Assembly (NCBI GenBank): GCA_020632495.1
Contig: JACKFL010000005.1
Span: 930,001 to 994,000 of the forward strand
Source: Candidatus Omnitrophota bacterium
GTDB lineage: Bacteria; Omnitrophota; Gorgyraeia; Zapsychrales; Zapsychraceae
DNA: 64,000 bases
Reading direction: 5' to 3'
The translations under genes and the position numbers were made by a program. Under the pieces are notes generated by a model that was given only the letters and a program-made list of their open reading frames with translations, searched no databases and was not told the origin of the DNA. Below, piece after piece: positions 1-8,491 of this stretch. The first letter of the stretch is position 1. Every line of letters begins with the position of its first letter.

Positions 1-628
1 CAATTATCTCAAGACCGCGTTTCATCTCGATGTCAGCGCGCTTGAGGACAGGCTGCGTGATCAGGACAAAGAAGAGACCGTGCGGATCCTGCGCGAGGCG
101 GTCGCGGAATATTACGCCAAAAAGGAAAAGGAATTCGGCGTGGAGCAGATGCGTTTTCTCGAGCGGATGCTGATGATGAACATCATCGATACCAAATGGA
201 AAGACCACCTCTACGCGATGGACCAGCTCAAAGAAGGGATCGGCCTGCGTTCCTACGCCCAGCGCGATCCGCTGATCGAGTTCAAGAAAGAAGGTTTCGC
301 CATGTTCGAGGCGATGTATTCTTCGATTTATCAGGAAGTCGCCGAACTGATTTTCAAGTTACAGCCGGTAGAGCGCCAGGTCAGCATGAAAGGGGTCTTC
401 GAAGACCTCCCGCAACATTTCGAACACGACGACATCCAGGGGATGGGTGATGTCGCCCGCAACGTCGGGCAGCCGCCGGACGCGCCGCAATCCGGTTCGT
501 CGGCAGTGGCCCCCCGGGAATCCCAACCCAAATCGGTCCCCGTGACCAACCAGGGGCCCAAGGTCGGACGCAATGACCCCTGCCCGTGCGGCAGCGGTAA
601 AAAATACAAGAGATGCTGCGGTCAATAA
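1..628 (+). CDS. secA: SecA preprotein translocase ATPase, C-terminal part (5' truncated by window)
   Basis: SecA is the cytosolic ATPase that drives unfolded preproteins through SecYEG. Only about the last 208 residues are present; the frame is open from base 2. The visible part matches the SecA helical scaffold region (MNIIDTKWKDHLYAMDQL, then GLRSYAQRDPLIEFKKEGF) followed by a variable linker and the C-terminal zinc-binding tail GRNDPCPCGSGKKYKRCCGQ. That tail carries three Cys in CPCGSG and CC, and binds SecB or ribosomes in known SecAs. The stop overlaps the next start by 16 bases, so this gene probably heads or lies in the envelope-gene run that follows. Confidence 0.97.
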   Translation, partial: NYLKTAFHLDVSALEDRLRDQDKEETVRILREAVAEYYAKKEKEFGVEQMRFLERMLMMNIIDTKWKDHLYAMDQLKEGIGLRSYAQRDPLIEFKKEGFAMFEAMYSSIYQEVAELIFKLQPVERQVSMKGVFEDLPQHFEHDDIQGMGDVARNVGQPPDAPQSGSSAVAPRESQPKSVPVTNQGPKVGRNDPCPCGSGKKYKRCCGQ

Positions 629-1155
629 TCGCCCCCCCGCGCGGCATCGCAGTCTTCGGCCTTCTCTTAATCCTCGGAACCCTTTACAAACTCTTCGGTT
701 TTCTCCGTTACGACTACTATATCTTTATGTTCCAGCAGTTGCCGGTAGGCAGCATTAACGACCGGTACATCATCTCCATTGCCTATCGCGTCGCGGGTTT
801 GATCACGGCCGGCGGTCTGCTGTTGCGTTGCGAATGGGCGCGGCAGCTGTTTATCTGTCTGTGCGTCTTCACGCTGTTGACACTCTACTGGAAACATCCC
901 CGGGATGTTTTTCAAAATATCGCGATCTATCAGGAATATACTTCGGGGATCAACGTCTTGCCCGCCGGCACGGTTACCGAAATGGCGTATCCGATTTATC
1001 CGGAGGATCTCGGCAATTACCGGTTGCGGCGGCCGCAGATCCCGTTCTGGTCCCGGTTAGTGCATTCGTTCATCGATATGGTCTTTTGCGGTTCGGCCGT
1101 CTACTACTTTACGCGGCGCCGTGTCAGCGCGGCTTTTAAGGGGGGGCAGGGATGA
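613..1155 (+). CDS. Hypothetical membrane protein, 180 aa
   Basis: The family is not recognised. There is a hydrophobic segment at about residues 10-32, two more near 55-72 and 78-95, and a last one near 148-165. The C-terminus is basic (FTRRRVSAAF). The aromatic, charged stretch at about 95-145 between helices probably lies outside the membrane. The start lies inside the secA tail and the stop overlaps the next start (1152), so it is translationally coupled on both sides. That supports a real gene despite the unknown role. Confidence 0.7.
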   Translation: MLRSIIAPPRGIAVFGLLLILGTLYKLFGFLRYDYYIFMFQQLPVGSINDRYIISIAYRVAGLITAGGLLLRCEWARQLFICLCVFTLLTLYWKHPRDVFQNIAIYQEYTSGINVLPAGTVTEMAYPIYPEDLGNYRLRRPQIPFWSRLVHSFIDMVFCGSAVYYFTRRRVSAAFKGGQG

Positions 1156-1943
1156 ACCGGCCGGCGTGGACGGCGGCGCGGGCCTTTTTCTTTTTTTGCA
1201 ATGCGGTCTTCGCGTTTTGTGCCGCGTTGTTTATCCATGAGCTCGGGCATGCCCTGTTTATCAAGGCCGTTCACGGTTACTTTCCCAAGATTTCAATGAA
1301 CCCGCTGGCCGGCGGCCATGTCAGTTACTACGCCGACCCGTCGACGTTTGCGCAACAATTGTGGATTTCCTCCGGCGGGATCCTGCTCGGCAGTGCGGCC
1401 GGAGTCCTCTGCGCGGCGATCGGGTTGGGTGTTTTGCGGACCGTGTGGGCGGCGCCGGTGATCCTGTTTGGAATTGTGTCTTTATGTGTGAATTCGCTGA
1501 TGCTGACCGCCGGGTACTATTTGTTTCCCACGGGTGATATCCATCGCATGGTGGACCTGGATTTTCCGGTGTGGTTGGCCGTAGTGTGCGGGGTATGCGG
1601 GCTGTTTACCGGCGGCTATCTTATGCTGCTCGCCTTGCCGTACTTCGGATTGGACCGCGACTCGACCCTGATGGAAAAGTATATTGTGCTGGGCAGCGGG
1701 GTGGCCCTTTACGGCGGCCTGGTGCTTGGCGTCACCGTTATGCTGGAAGATGCCCATCAGTTGCAGCAGAAGATTAAGTACGTCACTACGACGATAGTGG
1801 TGCTGGCGGCAGGATTATTCGTTATTGAACAAGCGGCGCCGCTCCTGCCCCGGCCGCGGGCGTCACAGCATCAGGTCAGGGGCGTCCATCTCGTTTTCAG
1901 CGCGGCGCTGGCGCTCGGCGCGTTCTGGTTGACGGGCCGTTAA
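1152..1943 (+). CDS. M50-like integral membrane metalloprotease, 263 aa
   Basis: The protein has several membrane segments and, in the first, a zinc-metalloprotease HExxH motif (FIHELGH, His29, Glu30, His33). This is the usual placement in M50/site-2-protease-like proteins, which cleave substrates inside or at the membrane. The usual third-ligand NxxPxxPLDGG motif is not seen; an Asp in TGDIHRMVDLD (about residues 130-140) could serve instead, as in M50B-like relatives. The start overlaps the preceding stop by 4 bases. The substrate is unknown, and a non-proteolytic role cannot be excluded. Confidence 0.7.
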   Translation: MNRPAWTAARAFFFFCNAVFAFCAALFIHELGHALFIKAVHGYFPKISMNPLAGGHVSYYADPSTFAQQLWISSGGILLGSAAGVLCAAIGLGVLRTVWAAPVILFGIVSLCVNSLMLTAGYYLFPTGDIHRMVDLDFPVWLAVVCGVCGLFTGGYLMLLALPYFGLDRDSTLMEKYIVLGSGVALYGGLVLGVTVMLEDAHQLQQKIKYVTTTIVVLAAGLFVIEQAAPLLPRPRASQHQVRGVHLVFSAALALGAFWLTGR

Positions 1944-1959
1944 AATAATCACGACAAAT

Positions 1960-3486
1960 ATGGGACAACACCTCAAAAATTTCGGACTGTGTTTTCTGAC
2001 GGCCTTGCTGATCACGATGTCCTTCCCGCGGTTGTCGCTGTGGCCGCTGGCGTGGTTCGCGCTGATTCCCTTCCTGCATGCCCTGGACGGCAAAACCCCG
2101 GCGCAGGGCTTCCGTATCGGTTACTGCTGCGGTTTTCTGACGTTTTACGGAACGTTGTACTGGATCCTGTGGGTGACGGAATGGTTTTCGGTGATCGCGG
2201 CGATCGGAGTTTTCGCGTTGTACCTGTATCTGTCCTTATACTATGCCGTCTTCGGCTGGGTTTACTGCCGCACCGAACGCGACGAGCCGCTGATGCGCCT
2301 GTTTGTTTTGCCGGCGGTGTGGGTGGTCCTGGAGTGGATCCGGGGTTGGCTTTTTTCCGGTTTCGACTGGATCAGCCTCGGCCATTCGCAGTGGCGCAAT
2401 CTGCTCAGCATCCAGATCGCCGACGTGACCGGCGTCGCCGGAATCTCGTTTCTGATCGTCATGACCAACGTCTTTCTCCACGAGCGCCGTTTCGCCAAAC
2501 GCTATACCGGTTACGGTTTGTACGTCACGCTATTCGCGATGTTCATGGCCGCTCATCTGGCTTATGGATTAATCCGGTGGACCGAACCGCTTCCGCAGGA
2601 GACGTGGAAGGTCGGGATCGCTCAGGGGAACATCGAACAGGACAAGAAGTGGCAGGAATTTGCCTGGCCGATGATCATGAACAACTATCGCGGCCTGACC
2701 GAGCAATTGGCGGAGAGCGGCCCGAACATGATCATCTGGCCGGAGACTTCGTTTCCCGGTATTCTCGGGGAAGACGACGAGCTTTTCGCCAAGGTGGAGC
2801 GGCTGGCCTTCCAGGTCCGCACGCCGCTGTTGGTGGGCGCCATTGAAAAGCGCGCCGAGGATTACTACAACACCGTTTTTATTGTCGGGCCGGACCAGGT
2901 GGTCCATCAGCAGTATGACAAGATCCATCTCGTGCCCTTCGGTGAATTCCTGCCCGGCCGCCGGTTTCTCGGGCCGTTGGCCGATATCGTGCCGATCGCC
3001 GATTTTACGCGGGGCCGCGAGCCCACGGTCTTCCGTTATGAAGGGCAGCCGCCGTTCAGCGTCCTGATTTGTTTCGAAGATACCGTGTCGCGGGTGGCCC
3101 GTCCGTTTGTGCAGCGCGGGGCCCGGGTTTTGGTGAATATGACCAATGACGCGTGGTTTAAGGATACCAAGGCCGCGACCCTGCACATGAGTACGGCGTT
3201 GTTCCGGGCCGTGGAAAACCGGCGCAGCCTGGTCCGGGCGACCAATACCGGGGTCAGCGCCGCGATCGATCCGCGCGGCCGGCTCCTGCATTATGTGAAG
3301 GATGAGCATAACAGGACGATCGAGGTCCGGGGCGCCATGACGGTCGCAGTGCCCTTGAGCGACCGCCGGACGTTTTACACAAAATTCGGCAACGTGTTTG
3401 TTTTCTTATGCTTATTGTTTATCCTGTGGACAATTTGGACCAAAAAGACTAAAATAGGCTTTCTTAAGCAAAGCGATTCACTATAA
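1960..3486 (+). CDS. lnt: Apolipoprotein N-acyltransferase Lnt
   Basis: Lnt adds the third acyl chain to the N-terminal Cys of lipoproteins at the periplasmic face of the inner membrane. The N-terminal half (about residues 1-200) is a multi-helix membrane domain and about 215-480 is a nitrilase (C-N hydrolase) domain. The catalytic triad can be placed at Glu262 (IIWPETSF), Lys321 (YDKIHLVPFGE) and Cys371 (LICFEDTV). A final hydrophobic helix sits near 480-500. The length of 508 residues is normal. No strong Shine-Dalgarno is visible. The predicted lipoproteins elsewhere in the window are plausible substrates. Confidence 0.96.
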   Translation: MGQHLKNFGLCFLTALLITMSFPRLSLWPLAWFALIPFLHALDGKTPAQGFRIGYCCGFLTFYGTLYWILWVTEWFSVIAAIGVFALYLYLSLYYAVFGWVYCRTERDEPLMRLFVLPAVWVVLEWIRGWLFSGFDWISLGHSQWRNLLSIQIADVTGVAGISFLIVMTNVFLHERRFAKRYTGYGLYVTLFAMFMAAHLAYGLIRWTEPLPQETWKVGIAQGNIEQDKKWQEFAWPMIMNNYRGLTEQLAESGPNMIIWPETSFPGILGEDDELFAKVERLAFQVRTPLLVGAIEKRAEDYYNTVFIVGPDQVVHQQYDKIHLVPFGEFLPGRRFLGPLADIVPIADFTRGREPTVFRYEGQPPFSVLICFEDTVSRVARPFVQRGARVLVNMTNDAWFKDTKAATLHMSTALFRAVENRRSLVRATNTGVSAAIDPRGRLLHYVKDEHNRTIEVRGAMTVAVPLSDRRTFYTKFGNVFVFLCLLFILWTIWTKKTKIGFLKQSDSL

Positions 3487-3509
3487 TAAAAACGAGGAGT
3501 TTCCCCGAC

Positions 3510-3890
3510 ATGAGCAAACCGTCTGTGGGTGCAACAATTTTGTGGTGGCTGGAGACCATCGTCTCGATCCGCGTCCTGTTATTCACGGTGCCGGTCATGA
3601 TCAACCGGCAAATGACCGCGGCCCAGCCGGGAGCGGGCAAAGAGGACGGCTTTATCCTGATGATTACGGTGGCCGCAGCGTTGTACCTGTTTACCGGGCT
3701 GGCCTCGATTCTCGGCCACAAACTTCGCCAGGTGTTTCACTACCTGGCTGCGGGCGTGGTGCTGATAATGACAGCCGGTCTGGCCGTGAAATCCGGCGGT
3801 TTTCAAGCCGGCTATCTCGTGCCGTCCGTCATCGCGATCGTATTCACCGCCCTGGCCTTTGTCCTGACCAAGAACGTACAAACTCAATAG
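3510..3890 (+). CDS. Hypothetical small membrane protein, 126 aa
   Basis: There are four predicted membrane helices at about residues 10-30, 48-68, 72-90 and 93-115, with short loops. A GAGGAG Shine-Dalgarno at about 3493-3498 supports the ATG at 3510. No catalytic motif or known family is recognised. It lies between lnt and a membrane-anchored response regulator in the same direction. Confidence 0.65.
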   Translation: MSKPSVGATILWWLETIVSIRVLLFTVPVMINRQMTAAQPGAGKEDGFILMITVAAALYLFTGLASILGHKLRQVFHYLAAGVVLIMTAGLAVKSGGFQAGYLVPSVIAIVFTALAFVLTKNVQTQ

Positions 3891-3910
3891 CCGATAGGGA
3901 GCGCTTATTG

Positions 3911-4639
3911 GTGACCATGACGAAACGGTTTGAAGCGATCAGGATAATCGGTTTTCTGCTGGCCCTGCTCTACATTACCTCACTTGCCTTTTACGCGCTC
4001 TATATTCCCGTCGCCTCTTTTCGTCTACACGCCGCACTGCTGATGGTGTTGCTGGCGCTCCTGTTCGTGGCGACGCTGGGCATCTACGGACGCCGGCGGC
4101 CGGCGCGGTACGCGCTGATCGGCGGTAATGTCTTGCTGGGGGCTTACACCCTCGGCCTCGCCTTTGCGTATCCCCGGGTGGTTTCCTGGTGGATCGCTGT
4201 CGGCGCCCTGGCGTTCGGTGTTTATTTTTGCAGCCGGGACGTGCGGGCGTATTTCGGCACGCCGGTCCGTAAGGGACGCAGCATTCTGGTCATCGACGAC
4301 GATGAGATTCTGATACGGACGGTGCGCACGATCCTCACCGCCCACGGATACACGGTGGCCGCCGCGCACAAAGGCGAAGACGGCCTGCATATCGCCAAAC
4401 ACCAGCGGCCGGACCTGATCCTGCTCGACGTGATCCTGCCCGGCATCAAAGGGCGGGAGGTTTGCCGCCGGTTAAAGTCGGACAAACTGACCAAACACAT
4501 TCCCGTGATTTTTCTGACCGCCAAAGATTCTCAGGACGACATTGAGGCCGAGATGCAGGCCGGCGGCGAGGCCCATTTGACCAAACCGGTGAACCGGGAA
4601 AGTCTGCTGTTGACGGTTCAAGGGGTCATCAAGGGGTGA
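3911..4639 (+). CDS. Membrane-anchored response regulator (receiver domain)
   Basis: The N-terminal half (about residues 10-108) carries four membrane helices. It is followed by a CheY-like receiver domain at about 123-242: acidic pair in ILVIDDDE (Asp129/130), phospho-acceptor Asp173 in LILLDVILPG, conserved Thr in IFLTAKD and Lys in LTKP. There is no DNA-binding output domain. The GTG at 3911 was chosen because AGGGAG sits about 10 bases upstream; an ATG two codons later is possible. A receiver tethered to the membrane without output domain suggests regulation by protein contact. No histidine kinase is nearby. Confidence 0.85.
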   Translation: MTMTKRFEAIRIIGFLLALLYITSLAFYALYIPVASFRLHAALLMVLLALLFVATLGIYGRRRPARYALIGGNVLLGAYTLGLAFAYPRVVSWWIAVGALAFGVYFCSRDVRAYFGTPVRKGRSILVIDDDEILIRTVRTILTAHGYTVAAAHKGEDGLHIAKHQRPDLILLDVILPGIKGREVCRRLKSDKLTKHIPVIFLTAKDSQDDIEAEMQAGGEAHLTKPVNRESLLLTVQGVIKG

Positions 4640-4672
4640 TCGACGCAGTCAACAACTGACGCTTAACACACC

Positions 4673-5623
4673 ATGTCCAAAGACAAGAATAAAAAACTGA
4701 CGCGCAAGATCACGCGCGGGGCGTTCCTCAGCTTTTACTGGCTGATGCGGCATCTGCCGTACAATTTGGTGATCGGTATTGCCGGGGTGACAATGTCGGT
4801 CGCATATCCGTTTCTGATCCGGCTGCGCCGGACCGCCAAGGAAAGCCTGACGATCGCCTTCGGTCAGGACAAGACGCCCGATCAGATCGCCGCGATCCAA
4901 AAGAAATGTTTTCGCAGCATGGGTTACGGTATGGTCGAAATGCTGCACTATCTGACCCATCCGGAGAACGTCTCGGCCATGGTCTACATGGAAGGCCGCG
5001 AACACCTCGACGAGGCATTAAAGCGCGGCAAGGGCGCCATCGTGACCGTCGCGCACTTCGGCAATTTTCCGTTGATGATGTTTTATTGTGCCTTACAGGG
5101 TTACAAGGTCAGCTCCATCATCCGGCCGTCGCGCGATCCCAAGATGGAGGAAGTCCTGCTCAATTTGCGGACGGCTTCGGGGCTGAACACCATCTACGCG
5201 CAGCCGCGCCGGAAATGTGTGAGCGAATGTCTGGAAGTCCTGCGGAACAACGAGATTTTATTCGTTCCGCTCGACCAGCATTCGGGGACGGCCGGTTCTG
5301 TGCTCGTCGATTTCTTCGGCCGACCGGCGGCGACCGCCACCGGACCGATCGTGTTGGCCAAACGGACCGGGGCGGCGATCCTCAGCATGTTTATCGTCCG
5401 CCGCGAAAACGGGATGCAACGTGTTTTTGTCGAACCGCCGATGAAACTCATCGACGATCCCGATAACGAGAAAATGCTGCAGGCGAACGTCCAGCGTATT
5501 ACCGACACCATCGAACGCGTCGTGCGTAAATATCCGCATGAGTGGGGATGGATGCACCGCCGCTGGAAAATCAATCCGGCCACACACAATTGGGCCAAAA
5601 AGAAGAGGGTGCAATCGACATGA
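4673..5623 (+). CDS. LpxL/HtrB-family lysophospholipid/lipid A acyltransferase
   Basis: Family members transfer an acyl chain to lipid A precursors or related lipids at the inner membrane. A hydrophobic anchor is at about residues 20-50. The catalytic-block His is His128 in VAHFGNFP, and family blocks such as FVPLDQHSGTAGSVLVDFFG follow. The HX4(D/E) motif is altered: the position five after His128 is Pro133 instead of the usual Glu. This variant may define a subfamily with different chemistry or substrate. The length of 316 residues is typical. The ATGA overlap with the next gene suggests coupling. Confidence 0.85.
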   Translation: MSKDKNKKLTRKITRGAFLSFYWLMRHLPYNLVIGIAGVTMSVAYPFLIRLRRTAKESLTIAFGQDKTPDQIAAIQKKCFRSMGYGMVEMLHYLTHPENVSAMVYMEGREHLDEALKRGKGAIVTVAHFGNFPLMMFYCALQGYKVSSIIRPSRDPKMEEVLLNLRTASGLNTIYAQPRRKCVSECLEVLRNNEILFVPLDQHSGTAGSVLVDFFGRPAATATGPIVLAKRTGAAILSMFIVRRENGMQRVFVEPPMKLIDDPDNEKMLQANVQRITDTIERVVRKYPHEWGWMHRRWKINPATHNWAKKKRVQST

Positions 5624-5832
5624 CTGAAAAGCAGGAAGACACACAAAAGAAGGGCAACGACGCCGGAGAACAAAAACGCTTCGTGAAATTTATCGGCGGC
5701 TGTTTTCTGGTGGTGGCCGGCATTACGATGATCTTATTGTGGTTCGATGACCTGGCCGTTATTCTCCGCGGCAGCATCGGGTTCATCACGGCCCTGGGCG
5801 GTTTGCTGTTGCTGTATTCCCTGAAAGAATAA
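5620..5832 (+). CDS. Small membrane protein, 70 aa
   Basis: The ATG at 5620 overlaps the acyltransferase stop (ATGA), which decides the start over an upstream in-frame ATG at 5542 that lies inside that gene. A charged Lys/Glu/Gln-rich N-terminus (about 25 residues) is followed by two hydrophobic segments (about 26-43 and 50-68) separated by WFDDLAVILRG. The family is not recognised. The coupling suggests it works with or beside the acyltransferase. Confidence 0.6.
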   Translation: MTEKQEDTQKKGNDAGEQKRFVKFIGGCFLVVAGITMILLWFDDLAVILRGSIGFITALGGLLLLYSLKE

Positions 5833-5863
5833 TCTATACCGTCATTTTCAATAGCGGGCCGGG

Positions 5864-6856
5864 ATGTACTGGTTACAATTTATCTTCAGTTCAATCATCA
5901 TCATATTGGCCGGTGTGCACCTGACCCATCAGGCCGACCGGCTCAGCGAACAGATGAATCTGGGCAAGGCGTGGGTGGGGATCCTGCTGCTGGGCTTGAT
6001 CACTTCTTTGCCGGAGGCGATTACCTGCCTGGTCGCGGTCGGCTCCCTGAACGCCGATGACCTGGCGGTCGGAAATCTGCTGGGCAGCAACAATTTCAAT
6101 CCCATGCTGATCGTGCTGATGGACCTGGTGTTCCGCGATCAATCCGTCACCAACGCGATCCAACCGCTCAAATCCATCCGGACGTCCTGCTGGTACATTC
6201 TGCTGCTGACGATTATCGTCATTCTGGAAATTCTCTTTCCCAACACACCGCATGCCGGACCGCTGAGTTTCGGCGGAGTGATCCTGGTTATCGTCTATAT
6301 CGCGGGTATGCACCGCATCAGCGTGCTCAGCGCCGATGAACACAGCGCCGCCGCTCGGCCTGTCCAAGAAGATAGCCAAAAAGGTTCTTTAACGAAAACT
6401 TGGATTAATGTTATCATAAGCGCGGCCGTGGTGGTGGCGGCAGCGGTGGTGCTGGCCAATTCCGCCGATGTCATCGCGGAAAAGACCGGTCTGGGCCGCA
6501 CGTTCGTGGGCAGTGTCTTTGTGGCGATCGTCACCTCGCTGCCCGAAATGGTGGTCACGCTGTCGGCCCTGAAGATGGGATCGCTCGATCTCGCTGTCGG
6601 CAATGTGTTCGGCAGCAACATGACCAATCTGTCGTTCATCTTTTTGTGCAGTCTGGTCAATCCGGAGGGGCCGGTACTCAACGATGTAGCGCCGACCCAT
6701 GTGCTGACCGCCGTGGTCAGCATGCTGCTGATAATCATCGCGATGACGGGCATCGCGAAAAAGGGGAAGCCGCGTTTCGGTCCGCTGGGCTGGGACACGT
6801 GGCTGATGACCACGGTCTTCTTGGCCGCGTCATACTGGTTATACCTGCTGAGGTAA
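5864..6856 (+). CDS. Calcium/sodium:cation antiporter (CaCA family, YrbG-like)
   Basis: CaCA exchangers move Ca2+ or Na+ against another cation across the inner membrane. The protein shows the inverted duplicate of alpha-repeats: ITSLPEAITC with GNLLGSNNFNP in the first half (about residues 45-85), and IVTSLPEMVVT with GNVFGSNMTN in the second half (about 225-260). Both halves have about five helices, separated by a polar loop near 165-180. The acidic residues of both repeats (SLPE) are present, so it should be active. The length of 330 is normal. Confidence 0.9.
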   Translation: MYWLQFIFSSIIIILAGVHLTHQADRLSEQMNLGKAWVGILLLGLITSLPEAITCLVAVGSLNADDLAVGNLLGSNNFNPMLIVLMDLVFRDQSVTNAIQPLKSIRTSCWYILLLTIIVILEILFPNTPHAGPLSFGGVILVIVYIAGMHRISVLSADEHSAAARPVQEDSQKGSLTKTWINVIISAAVVVAAAVVLANSADVIAEKTGLGRTFVGSVFVAIVTSLPEMVVTLSALKMGSLDLAVGNVFGSNMTNLSFIFLCSLVNPEGPVLNDVAPTHVLTAVVSMLLIIIAMTGIAKKGKPRFGPLGWDTWLMTTVFLAASYWLYLLR

Positions 6857-6869
6857 GGGGGAGGACATT

Positions 6870-7520
6870 ATGCTGCAGAAAATGCGCAACTATTTCATCT
6901 CGGGGATGATCATCTTTCTGCCGTTGACCCTGACCGTTGTCCTGATCATCTGGGGTCTGACCTCGCTTGACTCGTGGCTCGGCAACGTCCTGCAGCCGAT
7001 CATCGAGGACCGTTACGGTGAGGACTTTTATTTCACCGGCGTGTACCGCGTCGCTTTTCATACCTTGTGTGTCGTCCTGCTGATCTATATCATCATCCTG
7101 ATCGGCATGTTCGCCCGCAATTTCGTCGGGCAGAAGGTCTACGACATTTTCGAGCAGATGCTGGTCAAGCTGCCTTTCTTCCGCCAGCTTTATCCCGCCT
7201 TTAAAGAAATTGCCATCTTCCTGTTCTCACGCGAAAGGCTGGTGTCTTTCAAACAGGTGGTGATGCTCGAGTACCCCCGCAAAGGGATTTATTCCGTCGG
7301 TTTTTTGACCAACGACGCCCCGCCGCAGGTCAAGGACGTCATCAAAAAGGATTTGTGCAACGTGTTTATCTCGACGTCGCCCAGTCCGTTGACCGGGTTT
7401 ACGGTGATCATACCGCGCAAAGAGCTGATCTTTCTCGACATATCCATCGAAGCCGCCTTCAAGTTTATCCTGTCGGGCGGCGTTGTTAATCCGCAGGCCA
7501 TCGAACGCCGGTCATCCTAA
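6870..7520 (+). CDS. DUF502 family membrane protein
   Basis: Two membrane helices (about residues 8-35 and 60-85) lead into a soluble domain with the DUF502 signature: KLPFFRQLYPAFKEI, then FLFSRERLVSFKQVVMLEYPRKGIYSVGFLT, and PSPLTGFTVIIPRKELIFLDIS. The molecular role of the family is not established. AGGGGGAGG about 11 bases upstream supports the ATG at 6870. It follows the antiporter by 13 bases in a likely operon. Confidence 0.9.
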   Translation: MLQKMRNYFISGMIIFLPLTLTVVLIIWGLTSLDSWLGNVLQPIIEDRYGEDFYFTGVYRVAFHTLCVVLLIYIIILIGMFARNFVGQKVYDIFEQMLVKLPFFRQLYPAFKEIAIFLFSRERLVSFKQVVMLEYPRKGIYSVGFLTNDAPPQVKDVIKKDLCNVFISTSPSPLTGFTVIIPRKELIFLDISIEAAFKFILSGGVVNPQAIERRSS

Positions 7521-7532
7521 TATCTTCCCGCC

Positions 7533-8192
7533 ATGTCACAAGTCAAATTGTTCATATTCGATCTCGACGGGACTCTCGTCGACGCCTACCGGGCGGTGGC
7601 GGCCAGCATCAATCACGCCCTGAAGGCGATGGGCTATGCCGAACTCACCGATGAGCAGGTCAAGCGCAGCGTCGGCTGGGGCGAACGGATCCTGATCGCC
7701 CAGCACGTTCGCGCCGAGGATGTCGACAAGACGCTGTCCATTTACCGGCAGCACCACCGCGCGGCGCTGAAAACCGGCGTGCGCTATCTGCCCGGCGCCA
7801 AGGAAACCCTCCAGCGCCTGCGTGACGCCGGCCGTTCGACCGCTATTGCCACCAACCGGCCCACCCGTTTCACGCACATCATCCTAAAACAGCTGGAGGC
7901 CGCGGATTACTTCGATTACGTCCTGTGTGGCGACAAGGTCACCAACCCCAAGCCGGCCGGGGACATGCTGGAACTGATCCTGGCCAAGCTTCAAATCAGC
8001 GCCGCGGAGGCCGTTTATGTCGGCGATATGGCCATTGACGTGGAGGCGGGCAACGCCGCGGGAGTGCGGACCGTGGCGGTGACCACCGGATCGCACCGGC
8101 GGGAGGATATTGAGCCGGCCGGGCCCTACGCGGTGATCGGTCACCTGCGGGAGCTGGAGGATGCCGTCCGCCCGGCCGCTTGGAATAAATAG
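7533..8192 (+). CDS. HAD-superfamily phosphatase, phosphoglycolate-phosphatase-like
   Basis: The HAD motifs are in order: FDLDGTLVD (nucleophile Asp10, acid Asp12), TNRPT (motif II Thr), VTNPKPA (motif III Lys) and YVGDMAIDVEAG (motif IV acids). An alpha-helical cap lies between motifs I and II at about residues 16-90, as in Gph and PpaX. The substrate may be phosphoglycolate or another small phosphomonoester; sequence alone does not decide. It ends the run of co-directional genes; a new promoter follows immediately. Confidence 0.88.
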   Translation: MSQVKLFIFDLDGTLVDAYRAVAASINHALKAMGYAELTDEQVKRSVGWGERILIAQHVRAEDVDKTLSIYRQHHRAALKTGVRYLPGAKETLQRLRDAGRSTAIATNRPTRFTHIILKQLEAADYFDYVLCGDKVTNPKPAGDMLELILAKLQISAAEAVYVGDMAIDVEAGNAAGVRTVAVTTGSHRREDIEPAGPYAVIGHLRELEDAVRPAAWNK

Positions 8193-8193
8193 G

Positions 8194-8222
8194 TTGAATT
8201 CCTGCCCGATTTTAGTTATAAA
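8194..8222 (+). promoter_or_regulatory. Sigma70-type promoter for the 26-aa peptide gene
   Basis: TTGAAT (8194-8199), a 17-base spacer and TATAAA (8217-8222) lie just after the phosphatase stop. The predicted transcript has about 100 bases of leader before the small basic peptide at 8331 and ends at the terminator at 8428-8468. This indicates an independent short transcription unit. Confidence 0.65.
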
Positions 8223-8330
8223 TATATCTTTCATAGAGTTGGATCAGAGGCTTCGGTTGCGATTACCGGAATCTTTCGGCGAAATTTCCCAAGATTTTGC
8301 TAAAAAAAAGGACTAATTGAGGATACTATT

Positions 8331-8411
8331 ATGAGTAAGAAGAAAAGACGCGGTAAGCTCAACTGGCGCAGCAAGAAGGCCAACCACGGCCGCAAGCCCT
8401 GCAAAGGATAA
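8331..8411 (+). CDS. Small, very basic 26-aa peptide (ribosomal-protein-like)
   Basis: The ORF reads MSKKKRRGKLNWRSKKAN followed by HGRKPCKG: 26 residues, about half Lys or Arg. A GAGG Shine-Dalgarno lies 8 bases upstream. It has its own consensus promoter and a strong terminator, so the unit looks dedicated to this peptide. Size, charge and an RRGK...GRKP arrangement are loosely reminiscent of the tiny 30S protein bTHX (RRGKI...RPRKK), but that is inference; it may be another ribosome- or RNA-associated peptide. Confidence 0.7.
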   Translation: MSKKKRRGKLNWRSKKANHGRKPCKG

Positions 8412-8427
8412 GATTTACGCATTTTAA

Positions 8428-8468
8428 GAGACTCTGGACGCGGATCCGTTCAGAGTCTCCCCATTTTT
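8428..8468 (+). terminator. Rho-independent terminator after the 26-aa peptide gene
   Basis: GAGACTCTG (8428-8436) pairs perfectly with CAGAGTCTC (8451-8459), and the stem extends inward through ACG/CGT. A T-run follows at 8464-8468. Confidence 0.85.
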
Positions 8469-8491
8469 CCTAAACGGTAAGGAGTGTAGCC

